Below, one piece after another: positions 1-6,288 of a stretch of DNA of 9,355 nucleotides. A program made the translations under genes and the position numbers. The notes beneath the pieces were generated by a model. The model had not been told where the DNA came from. It saw only the letters and a program-made list of their open reading frames with translations, and ran no database searches. Location of the stretch: the NCBI GenBank assembly GCA_003524085.1, contig DOEC01000008.1, positions 1 through 9,355 of the forward strand. The letters run 5' to 3'. This stretch comes from Bacillota bacterium (GTDB taxonomy: Bacteria > Bacillota_I > Bacilli_A > RF39 > UBA660). The first letter of the stretch is position 1. The number at the start of each line of letters is the position of its first letter.

Positions 1-21
1 TGTTATACTTTTTTTATTCAT
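1..21 (-). CDS. start of a divergent gene, 5' end only
   Basis: Seven codons (MNKKSIT) are visible before the window edge. The start is well supported: ATG at 21-19 on the minus strand is preceded by AAAGGAG (30-36) with an 8-nt spacer, and a near-consensus promoter lies 58 nt further upstream (79-107). The product cannot be identified from seven residues; a lysine-rich beginning would fit a signal peptide or any basic N-terminus. It is divergent from the XRE regulator and shares its operator region, so it is a likely target of that regulator. Confidence 0.7.
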
Positions 22-78
22 AAAAACAACTCCTTTATATTATATATTTTGTAATATCTTTAACTACCTTATACAAAA

Positions 79-107
79 ATTATATTCCATTTTGGAATAA
101 AAGTCAA
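79..107 (-). promoter_or_regulatory. sigma-A promoter for the leftward gene
   Basis: On the minus strand TTGACT (107-102) and TATAAT (84-79) are separated by exactly 17 bp, five of six and six of six consensus bases. Transcription would begin near 72, giving a leader of about 50 nt to the ATG at 21. The spacer contains the palindrome at 83-99, so a bound repressor would block RNA polymerase directly. Confidence 0.8.
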
Positions 108-115
108 TATTCCAA
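83..115. promoter_or_regulatory. two overlapping palindromic operators
   Basis: Three copies of one half-site make two overlapping dyads. The first is TATTCCA-TTT-TGGAATA (83-99). The second is TTGGAATA (92-99), 8 bp, TATTCCAA (108-115). The middle half-site is shared. Together they cover the spacer and the -35 box of the leftward promoter and lie just upstream of the XRE gene. The arrangement suits a dimeric HTH repressor that controls both the divergent gene and itself. That the adjacent XRE protein is the binder is inference from position. Confidence 0.65.
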
Positions 116-151
116 TTTAGATTATGTTATCTTATTCTCGGAGGTATGAAA

Positions 152-394
152 ATGAATAGATTAAGAGATTTAAGAGAAGAAAGAAATCTAACTCAAGAAA
201 AGGTAGCAAAAGCATTAGGTATTGGCCAAGCAGGATATTCTAAATATGAATGTGAAAAAATAGATATACCTACAGATATACTTCTTAAACTATCAGACTA
301 CTATAACACTAGCATAGATTATATTCTTCGTAGAACAAATAATAAAAATCCATACAAAAAGAGTGAAAAATATGATAAAATAATGTCTAGGTGA
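152..394 (+). CDS. small XRE-family HTH regulator
   Basis: An 80-residue protein that is almost wholly a Cro/C1-type DNA-binding domain. Residues 13-33 hold the typical LTQEKVAKALGIGQAGYSKYE helix-turn-helix, followed by the IPTDILLKLSDYYNTSIDYIL helix pattern of the family; the last 15 residues are basic. I chose ATG 152 rather than the in-frame ATG 146 because GGAGG (140-144) lies 7 nt from 152 but only 1 nt from 146. The stop TGA overlaps the AGGTGA ribosome binding site of rarA, so the two genes are co-transcribed and probably coupled. It likely binds the palindromes at 83-115. With no other domain it is probably a simple repressor. A HipB-like role with the kinase gene at 1652-2584 is conceivable but the genes are not adjacent. 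Confidence 0.9.
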   Translation: MNRLRDLREERNLTQEKVAKALGIGQAGYSKYECEKIDIPTDILLKLSDYYNTSIDYILRRTNNKNPYKKSEKYDKIMSR

Positions 395-401
395 TTAATA
401 T

Positions 402-1598
402 ATGGAAAACTTAGCAAGTAAATTAAGACCAAACACACTAGACAAAATAGTTGGGCAAACTCATATAGTTGGAGAAAATAAAATACTTAATAACTTAGTT
501 AAAAATAAAAAGATATTTAATACGATATTCTATGGTAAAAGTGGAATTGGTAAAACTACTATTGCTCTTACACTAATGAATGAATTAAAGTGTCCTTATA
601 GATTATTAAATGCAACTATTAATAGTAAGAAAGACTTTGAGGTTGTATTTGAAGAAAGTAAAATAATAGATAGCTTAGTTTTAATAGTGGATGAAATTCA
701 TAGAATGAACAAAGATAAACAAGACTTACTACTCTCTTTTATTGAAAGTGGTAAACTAACTCTTATTGGACTTACTAGTTCTAACCCTTATCACTCTATT
801 AATCCTGCTATTAGAAGTAGATGTCAGCTTATTGAACTACACGAGTTAACAGAAAGTGATATAGAGAAAGCTTTAGATAGAGTAATAGAAGTCTACCCTG
901 ATATTGAACTAACTCTAGACATAAAAAAGCATATTGCACATTTATCTGGTGGAGACTTAAGGTTTGCATATAATTTGGTTGAATTTTGTTATAATAGTTT
1001 TGGTCCTAAATTCACAATAGAAAATATTAATGAAGTAAGTCCTAGAACTAACTTATATTATGACAAAAACGAAGATGGATATTATGACGTTATAAGTGCT
1101 TTTCAAAAAAGTATAAGAGGAAGTGACGTGGATGCAGCTATGCATTATCTCGTTAGATTAATAGATGCAGGAGACTTTGATATACTATATAGAAGAATGC
1201 TAGTTATTGCTTATGAAGATATTGGACTTGCTAACCCTACTTTGCAAACTAAAGTGTTAACCGCAATTGAAAGTGCAGAAAGATTAGGTTTACCTGAATT
1301 ATATAAGCCACTTACTCAAGCAGTTATTGAAATGTCTCTTAGTCCTAAAAGTAATACGATTGAAGCAACTTATAATGCAGCAATAAACGATTTAAAAAGA
1401 AACAATGTTGGTAGAGTTCCTGAACACATTAGAACTACTTCCCCTAACTATAAATACCCACACAATTATAAAAATCATTACGTTAAACAGCAGTACTTAC
1501 CAGACAATATAAAAACAAGCAAGTATTACCACCCAGGAGACAATAAATACGAGCAAGCATTATTTGAATATAATAAAAAGATTAAAGGCGAACTTTAA
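402..1598 (+). CDS. rarA: replication-associated recombination protein A (RarA/MgsA)
   Basis: AAA+ ATPase of the clamp-loader-like RarA/MgsA/WRNIP1 family, which acts at stalled replication forks together with single-strand binding protein and DNA polymerase. The start LASKLRPNTLDKIVGQTHIVG is characteristic. Walker A is GKSGIGKT (residues 45-52), Walker B with DEIH is at 97-100 followed by the RarA-type HRMNKDKQD, sensor 1 is the TSSNP segment (125-129), and SRC (139-141) is the likely arginine-finger region; GGDLR gives sensor 2. The C-terminal half is the helical tetramerisation region, including YEDIGLANP. At 398 residues it is a little shorter than the usual 420-450. AGGTGA (389-394) sits 7 nt before the ATG and overlaps the end of the XRE gene. 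The gene ends inside its own terminator hairpin. Family is certain; exact cellular role is from family knowledge. Confidence 0.95.
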   Translation: MENLASKLRPNTLDKIVGQTHIVGENKILNNLVKNKKIFNTIFYGKSGIGKTTIALTLMNELKCPYRLLNATINSKKDFEVVFEESKIIDSLVLIVDEIHRMNKDKQDLLLSFIESGKLTLIGLTSSNPYHSINPAIRSRCQLIELHELTESDIEKALDRVIEVYPDIELTLDIKKHIAHLSGGDLRFAYNLVEFCYNSFGPKFTIENINEVSPRTNLYYDKNEDGYYDVISAFQKSIRGSDVDAAMHYLVRLIDAGDFDILYRRMLVIAYEDIGLANPTLQTKVLTAIESAERLGLPELYKPLTQAVIEMSLSPKSNTIEATYNAAINDLKRNNVGRVPEHIRTTSPNYKYPHNYKNHYVKQQYLPDNIKTSKYYHPGDNKYEQALFEYNKKIKGEL

Positions 1599-1607
1599 TC
1601 TTTTTTT
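1575..1607. terminator. bidirectional intrinsic terminator between rarA and the kinase gene
   Basis: A perfect 13-bp inverted repeat (arms 1575-1587 and 1593-1605, loop GCGAA) with an A-run on the left and seven T's at 1601-1607. The rarA stop TAA (1596-1598) lies in the right arm. Read from either strand the hairpin ends in a U-run, so it can serve both rarA and the convergent kinase gene. Confidence 0.85.
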
Positions 1608-1651
1608 ATGTTAGGCGTGGCTGGGCATCACTTCCAGCATCTCATCAAAGA

Positions 1652-2584
1652 TTAATAATCTTCTACACTTGAGACTATTTCATAGTCCGCGATAGCCGAC
1701 GCTTTTCTATCCTCACGCTTTATTAACGCTTCATAAGCAGGACTTAATATCATTTCATATCTAGCAAGAAGTATTCCTTTATAAAAAAGTTTTCTATCAA
1801 TGTCTAAGCTCTCAACACTATCTATAATTCTAAATATTTTATCTAAATTAATTTTAGGATAAATTCTTAAAACAGCTTTATTTAAGTCAGCATACTTTCT
1901 AGACTTAATCAAATTATAATAGTTTATCTTTTTATCATTTGCCTTTAATGCAGAATTAGGAAATACTATAACTCTCTTATCTATTTCAGAAGGACTATGT
2001 ATTACTTTCTTAACTAAATCGTCTGTTAACCCTGGATACAAGCAAGAACCACAGTCATATATAGGTGCAATACTAGCTGTTTGTTCTCTATTATTAATTA
2101 AGAAACCCCAGTTACCATTATGTCTATCAAAGTTTCCTAAAAAAGCATCCACTACAAACAAATCCCAAAAATATGTGTTTAACTTATCTCTATCATAAAT
2201 ATCTTGATTTCTAATAGCCTGTAATACTTCGTCTAAATCTGTTGAATATCCAGAAGTACCAAATTCTTTATTTTTAAAGAAACTAAACTCTTTTAAAACA
2301 GTATCATTATCAGTAAAATCTTTACATGCAACACACACTTTATATTCTCCATTTATAAAGTATTTACCTAGTATTACATCTTGAACATTTAACCCCATAC
2401 TTTTAATAATCTTACACGCTAAATATTCAGAATACACTCCATTAGTATATGATGTATCTAATTCATTTTTACTTGGAAACTTTAACATATAGTCTTCACC
2501 ATTATATTTAATAGCAAACTTGTTTCCATTTCTTCCACCATAAGCTTTAAATTTATTCTTTTCACAATTTGTAAAGTCTATCAT
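1652..2584 (-). CDS. HipA/CtkA-like protein kinase
   Basis: A 310-residue protein with the catalytic core of the HipA-fold serine/threonine kinases and no separate HipA N-terminal domain, like the stand-alone CtkA-type proteins. Visible elements: GGRNGNKFAIKY in the nucleotide loop (16-27), K35 in YMLKF as the candidate ATP-binding lysine, the catalytic loop GNFDRHNGNW (150-159) with D153 and N158, and the metal-binding aspartate in YDCGS (D177). The kinase therefore looks active. TAAGGTGA (2592-2598) is 7 nt from the ATG and a promoter lies just upstream at 2609-2637. No antitoxin gene adjoins it; the nearest HTH gene is the XRE regulator beyond rarA. HipA proteins phosphorylate aminoacyl-tRNA synthetases or other translation factors, CtkA host proteins; the target here is unknown. 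The last 25 codons are richer in GC (GCG, TCG, GCG, GAC) than the rest. Confidence 0.75.
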   Translation of the reverse strand: MIDFTNCEKNKFKAYGGRNGNKFAIKYNGEDYMLKFPSKNELDTSYTNGVYSEYLACKIIKSMGLNVQDVILGKYFINGEYKVCVACKDFTDNDTVLKEFSFFKNKEFGTSGYSTDLDEVLQAIRNQDIYDRDKLNTYFWDLFVVDAFLGNFDRHNGNWGFLINNREQTASIAPIYDCGSCLYPGLTDDLVKKVIHSPSEIDKRVIVFPNSALKANDKKINYYNLIKSRKYADLNKAVLRIYPKINLDKIFRIIDSVESLDIDRKLFYKGILLARYEMILSPAYEALIKREDRKASAIADYEIVSSVEDY

Positions 2585-2608
2585 AGTTCCATCACCTTAC
2601 TGGTACTA

Positions 2609-2637
2609 ATTATACCATAGGCGTTAACTATTTGCAA
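2609..2637 (-). promoter_or_regulatory. extended -10 promoter for the kinase gene
   Basis: On the minus strand TTGCAA (2637-2632), 17 bp, then TATAAT (2614-2609) preceded by TGG, an extended -10 element. Transcription would start near 2602, about 18 nt before the kinase ATG. The -35 box lies in the last codons of tcdA, so the kinase can be expressed apart from it. Confidence 0.7.
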
Positions 2638-3295
2638 CGTCATTTATAATATAATTCGTTATAAGTAAACCACTAGTAGCAGGTACAAAACTATTACTTC
2701 CTAGTACATTTATATCTTTGACTTGTTCAGTACTAGAAACAACCTTAATCTTCCTTTGTATGTTCTTAGGTACAACACTCCTTAACTTTTTAGCGAGTTT
2801 GTCATAATTAGTCTTATCAAGAGTGGTTATACTTAGTTTTGTTGCATCCATCTTTTTAGCAGTACCCATACTACTTATTATTTTAATGTTTTTACTCACA
2901 CACACACCCATTAAAAGTGCCTTAGTTTCTACACTATCACAAGCATCCACCACATAATCAAACTGACATATATTAATACTGTCAATATTATCTTTATCAA
3001 GAAATATACTCATGGTTTTTAAGTTAAGTTTATCATTTATATTAGTGTATCTCTTTCTAGCAACGTCGACTTTTAACTGTCCGATATTATTTAAATTACT
3101 AATAATCTGTCTATTTAAGTTAGAACTATCTACCCTATCATAATCAATTATAGTAATATTCTCTACTCCACATCTAACTAAACTCTCAAGAGTGTATCCA
3201 CCAATACCACCTATGCCTACAATAAGAATATTTAAATTTTTAATTCTTTCTAAAACGTCTAGTCCTACTAAACTTTCTAATCTTTCTAAATTCAT
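2624..3295 (-). CDS. tcdA: tRNA threonylcarbamoyladenosine dehydratase (TcdA/YgdL family)
   Basis: E1-like ThiF/MoeB-fold enzyme that uses ATP to dehydrate t6A at position 37 of ANN-decoding tRNAs to the cyclic ct6A form. The Rossmann nucleotide loop VGIGGIGGY is at residues 26-34, followed by IIDYDRVDSSNLNRQ (49-63), the conserved adenylation segment, and VVDACDSVETK. The end, VLGSNSFVPATSGLLI, matches the TcdA subfamily rather than ThiF or MoeB. I place the start at ATG 3295 (223 residues): GGAGG (3301-3305) is 5 nt upstream, while the longer frame from TTG 3319 would run through that site. The length is near the low end of the family (about 250). It directly follows the 6S-like RNA and may depend on read-through of it; its last codons carry the kinase promoter. 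Confidence 0.88.
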   Translation of the reverse strand: MNLERLESLVGLDVLERIKNLNILIVGIGGIGGYTLESLVRCGVENITIIDYDRVDSSNLNRQIISNLNNIGQLKVDVARKRYTNINDKLNLKTMSIFLDKDNIDSINICQFDYVVDACDSVETKALLMGVCVSKNIKIISSMGTAKKMDATKLSITTLDKTNYDKLAKKLRSVVPKNIQRKIKVVSSTEQVKDINVLGSNSFVPATSGLLITNYIINDVANS

Positions 3296-3309
3296 AAATT
3301 CCTCCAAAG

Positions 3310-3471
3310 AAAAAACCAAAACAAAGTGTCTAATAAAACTCGCTCATGCGAGGTGGTAGTCCACATAATAGCTTTTAGGATCCTTAATTTAAGATAAGTT
3401 TTCAACACCAGCTACTAATTAGGTCTCCAAATTACTTATTTGTCGGTTTATTAACTAACTTCATCTTGGAT
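3310..3471 (-). ncRNA. ssrS: 6S RNA (SsrS-like), structured RNA upstream of tcdA
   Basis: About 160 nt starting at a strong promoter and ending in six U's (3315-3310). By hand folding, the ends pair through 12 bp (3469-3458 with 3316-3327, two or three wobbles), a 4/3 internal loop, then 7 bp (3453-3447 with 3331-3337). Next comes a large open bubble whose 3' side holds a small hairpin, CUCGC-AUGA-GCGAG (3352-3339). An 8-bp stem (3417-3410 with 3373-3366) closes the apical part. A rod with closing stem, large central bubble and apical irregular stem is the 6S RNA architecture, which mimics an open promoter and holds housekeeping RNA polymerase in stationary phase. From memory, Bacillus 6S-1 lies in the same tcdA-rarA neighbourhood. 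The assignment rests on fold, size and synteny, not on an alignment. A leader element for tcdA is the alternative. Confidence 0.7.
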
Positions 3472-3477
3472 AATTTC

Positions 3478-3506
3478 ATTCTATCATATAATTAATATAA
3501 TTTCAA
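3478..3506 (-). promoter_or_regulatory. promoter of the 6S-like RNA
   Basis: On the minus strand TTGAAA (3506-3501), 17 bp, TAGAAT (3483-3478) preceded by TGA, an extended -10. The predicted start near 3471 is just where the long closing stem of the RNA begins. The -35 box overlaps the last codons of the winged-helix gene. Confidence 0.75.
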
Positions 3507-3977
3507 GGTATAATCATCACTATTTACATACTCTAAGTTATTTGAGTCACACCAAACTTTATATTGGTCTTCTAAGTCAGTTGGGTTCCATACTCCAGCA
3601 ATATAAAAGTCATAAAACTTTCTTTTTAAGAACTTAATTACATTGTCATAAGAAAATCCCACACTAACTAAATAATTTCTATACATTTTTACTGTGTCAG
3701 TATTAAGTCTATCTTGTACTTCATAAGCTCCTGGCATAGTTAAATAGTATAAAAATATTGTTTCATTTACTTGTCTTTGAACAACATAACCTTTAACTTC
3801 CATTTCTTCTATTACACGCTTAACTTCGCTATAAACTATATTAGTGTGTTTAGATAGTTCACCTTTAGTGCATCCTTTCTCTGTAAGTAGTGTAAGTAAT
3901 ATTTTATCTTCAGTAGATAAAATACTACCATTTAAGTTAGTTATATCTAACTCTTTAGTAAAATCTTTACTCTTCAT
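3492..3977 (-). CDS. winged-helix protein of unknown function
   Basis: A 161-residue protein I cannot assign to a named family. Residues about 20-80 read as a winged helix-turn-helix: STEDKILLTLLTEKG, then TKGELSKHTNIVYSEVKRVIEEMEVKGYV as helix-turn-recognition helix, and QRQVNETIFLYYLT as the wing, similar to MarR or DprA/ScpB-type wHTH modules. The remaining 80 residues are rich in aromatic residues (KFYDFYIAGVW) and look helical with no recognisable motif. GAGGAGGA (3986-3993) is 8 nt before the ATG, and the gene overlaps the end of the PP-loop gene by 11 nt, so the two are translationally coupled and likely work together or are at least co-regulated. No terminator follows before the 6S-like RNA. 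A transcription regulator is the simplest guess; a non-DNA-binding wHTH is possible. Confidence 0.8.
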   Translation of the reverse strand: MKSKDFTKELDITNLNGSILSTEDKILLTLLTEKGCTKGELSKHTNIVYSEVKRVIEEMEVKGYVVQRQVNETIFLYYLTMPGAYEVQDRLNTDTVKMYRNYLVSVGFSYDNVIKFLKRKFYDFYIAGVWNPTDLEDQYKVWCDSNNLEYVNSDDYTLKLY

Positions 3978-4755
3978 TTTCCAAATCCTCCTCTTTCTTT
4001 ATGTAACTTATAATAGTATTCAAGTTTACATTATAAGTAGCATTCATTATATTTTTATCAGCACCCCTATAATACTCATTTAAAGTATTAATTAAATCTT
4101 TCATCTTTTTTCTCATACCTATTCCTTTTTTAGTAACACTGCAAGCACAGTCTATAAAATGTAAGTCATTATATTTACAGAAACTTATTATATCCTTTTC
4201 TCTTACAAAATACAATGGTCTAATTAACTCCATTTTCTTAAAGTTAGTGCTCTTAAGTTTAGGCATCATTGTTTTAAATTCTCCATTAAATATCAAACTC
4301 ATCAATATAGTTTCAATTACATCATCAAAGTGATGCCCTAAAGCTATTTTGTTACAACCTAGCTCTTGTGCTTTATTGTACAGTGCTCCTCTTCTTTTTC
4401 TGGCACACAAGTAACAAGGATTCTTTTCTCCATCTACTTGATCAAATATATTATATTGAAACTCTTTAATATTAAGATTTAGTTTTTCTTTATTATAGTG
4501 TATTAAATCTAAGTTTTCATCTTTATATCCAGGATCCATTAAGATAAACTCTAAATCAAATTTAACTTTACCATGACGTTTTAATTCTTCTAAACATTTA
4601 GCAAGCAAAAATGAGTCTTTACCTCCACTTATACAAACAGCAATTTTATCTCCTTCATTAATAAGATTAAACTCTTCTACTGCTTTTACAAATGGCCTAT
4701 ATATCTCTTTTCTAAACCTTTTTATTATACTTCTTTCTATTTCTTTTGCTTCCAT
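3967..4755 (-). CDS. TtcA-family PP-loop tRNA thiolation enzyme
   Basis: A 262-residue ATP-pyrophosphatase of the TtcA/TtuA/Ncs6 type. The PP-loop SGGKDS is at residues 43-48, CYLCARKRRGAL gives C114 and C117, GHHFDDVIET (140-149) is the second family signature, and RPLYFVREKDI (179-189) precedes a third cysteine site, C203/C205. Three cysteines of this pattern carry the [4Fe-4S] cluster that delivers sulfur. TtcA makes 2-thiocytidine at position 32 of some tRNAs; whether this Firmicutes member acts on C32 or another base cannot be told. The cysteine spacing CxxC plus CxC and the short length fit the family. The ATG abuts the stop of the ClpX-like gene (TAA then ATG, no gap) with only a weak AAGTGA upstream, which suggests translation by re-initiation. 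It overlaps the winged-helix gene downstream. Confidence 0.85.
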   Translation of the reverse strand: MEAKEIERSIIKRFRKEIYRPFVKAVEEFNLINEGDKIAVCISGGKDSFLLAKCLEELKRHGKVKFDLEFILMDPGYKDENLDLIHYNKEKLNLNIKEFQYNIFDQVDGEKNPCYLCARKRRGALYNKAQELGCNKIALGHHFDDVIETILMSLIFNGEFKTMMPKLKSTNFKKMELIRPLYFVREKDIISFCKYNDLHFIDCACSVTKKGIGMRKKMKDLINTLNEYYRGADKNIMNATYNVNLNTIISYIKKEEDLENEE

Positions 4756-6270
4756 TTACATCACTTTCTTCAATGTAAAGTTATTTTTATCTTTTACTAT
4801 ATCTTCTCCAAGAGTAATACTCTCTACACTATCAATTTCTTCAAATAACTCATATAAGATATTATCAAATATATTATCTACTACTATGTTTAATCCTCTA
4901 GCGCCTGTACCATATGAGTAAGCTAGCTCAGCTATTTTTTCATATAACTGTTCTGGAATATCTAATTTAATACCTTTACTTTCTAGTAAATCAACATAAC
5001 TTTTCATTTCACTAAGATTACTAGTTTTAAGAATATTCACTAAGTCTTCTAATTTCAATTTATTCATTCTAATAATAGTCTTAAATCTTCCCATAAATTC
5101 AAGTGGCATACCAAACTTTTCAAAATCTTTTATAGTAAGTTCTGTTCCATATTGAATTTCTTTGTTTATACTAGATACTTCACTTCCAAAGCCTACAGTA
5201 TTCTTTTTTTCTTCAGCTTTTTGGTTATATAAGTCAGTAAAAGCACCACCTGCAATTACCAAGAGTTTACTTGTATCAAAGCTTATTGTTTCTCCGGTTG
5301 TTGGGTTTATTTCGACTTCTATAGTGTCTCCTTCAACTATCTTAAGTAAGCTTTTTAATACACCGGAAGAGGTTACTTCATTATCACTTTCAGTTTTTGC
5401 TTTCTTATCTATCTCGTCTAAGAACAAAATACTGTGCTCAGCAGCGTCTAAATCCCCATTATTTTCTTTATATAAGCTAACTAATATGTCTTCTACTGAA
5501 GCTCCTTTATAACCACTTACGGTAAATTTAGTCATATCTTCAATATGAATAGGCATACCTAGTATTTTACTGACCTCTTTAATAAGAGCAGTTTTACCAC
5601 ATCCACTTGGACCATATATTAAGATATTACTCTTAAACTTACTTCCAAATATTGCATATTTATATACTGCAGTTATAACTTGTTTAACAGCCTCATCTTG
5701 ATTAATTATGCTTTCTTTAACTTTAGTAATAACTTCACTTATTGGTTTATCTAATTTTTCTTTAATAACGTTTTCTATTTCTTTAGACCTATCTGTATTA
5801 TTATTTAAACTATCTTCCATACTTTTTAAATAATCTGTAACATTAAGTTTACCACTTACTAAAGCTTCTAATAAGTCGTTAGTTTCTTCTATATAACTTA
5901 AGTTTAACTTGACACCAAGTTCTTCTTCAAACTTACTAGTAGGCATTATAGTAACTGAATTATCTTCCATTATTAGAAATACCATGTGATCCATAAAATT
6001 AAAATATTCACTTAGTTTTTCTTTAGATAAAAATAGTCCGGTTTTAAAGTTACTAATTGGTATTGGATTAGTATACCCATCAACTAGTCCAATTTCGTTA
6101 GCTTTTATAACATTTACATATTTCTGACTAGTTAGTATATCAGTAAATATCATATTCTCTTCGTCTACATAACCAATCGCAGCACTTCGTGATACATAAA
6201 ATGGCATAGGTAGCCTTTCATCGTCTATTGCCTCTAATAAAAGTGTTAAATATAATTTATCTCTCTTCAT
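4756..6270 (-). CDS. ClpX-like AAA+ unfoldase with a non-standard N-terminal domain
   Basis: A 504-residue protein whose residues about 175-504 are a ClpX-type AAA+ module: GPSGCGKT Walker A (220-227), SGYKG (252-256) at the place of the ClpX pore loop GYVG, ILFLDEID Walker B (281-288), AGGAF (340-344), FGMPLEFMGR with the arginine finger R395, and sensor 2 GTGARGL (454-460, R458). VGF at 359-361 corresponds to the IGF loop by which ClpX binds ClpP, so it may dock on the protease. The first 170 residues lack the four-cysteine zinc domain of ClpX and hold an unfamiliar alpha/beta region followed by a charged, probably flexible linker. It would therefore select other substrates or adaptors than ordinary ClpX. 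GGGGG (6275-6279) lies 4 nt before the ATG; hisS ends 18 nt upstream and the PP-loop gene starts directly at its stop. Whether the genome has a standard clpX too is not visible. Confidence 0.85.
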   Translation of the reverse strand: MKRDKLYLTLLLEAIDDERLPMPFYVSRSAAIGYVDEENMIFTDILTSQKYVNVIKANEIGLVDGYTNPIPISNFKTGLFLSKEKLSEYFNFMDHMVFLIMEDNSVTIMPTSKFEEELGVKLNLSYIEETNDLLEALVSGKLNVTDYLKSMEDSLNNNTDRSKEIENVIKEKLDKPISEVITKVKESIINQDEAVKQVITAVYKYAIFGSKFKSNILIYGPSGCGKTALIKEVSKILGMPIHIEDMTKFTVSGYKGASVEDILVSLYKENNGDLDAAEHSILFLDEIDKKAKTESDNEVTSSGVLKSLLKIVEGDTIEVEINPTTGETISFDTSKLLVIAGGAFTDLYNQKAEEKKNTVGFGSEVSSINKEIQYGTELTIKDFEKFGMPLEFMGRFKTIIRMNKLKLEDLVNILKTSNLSEMKSYVDLLESKGIKLDIPEQLYEKIAELAYSYGTGARGLNIVVDNIFDNILYELFEEIDSVESITLGEDIVKDKNNFTLKKVM

Positions 6271-6288
6271 AATTCCCCCATCAATAAT

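Noticed and set aside
389..404. TGA read as tryptophan (mollicute code)
   Set aside because: The XRE gene ends in TGA just where the rarA ribosome binding site and start follow, and tryptophans throughout are TGG.
3296..3319. TTG start at 3319 for tcdA
   Set aside because: The extra eight codons run through the GGAGG site that precedes ATG 3295, and the U-run of the 6S-like RNA ends here; family members begin near the ATG.
5162..5512. Open frame of 116 codons on the plus strand
   Set aside because: It is antisense to the conserved AAA+ core of the ClpX-like gene, without ribosome binding site or recognisable protein; similar plus-strand frames at 3844-4083, 8495-8683 and 8986-9246 were rejected for the same reason.
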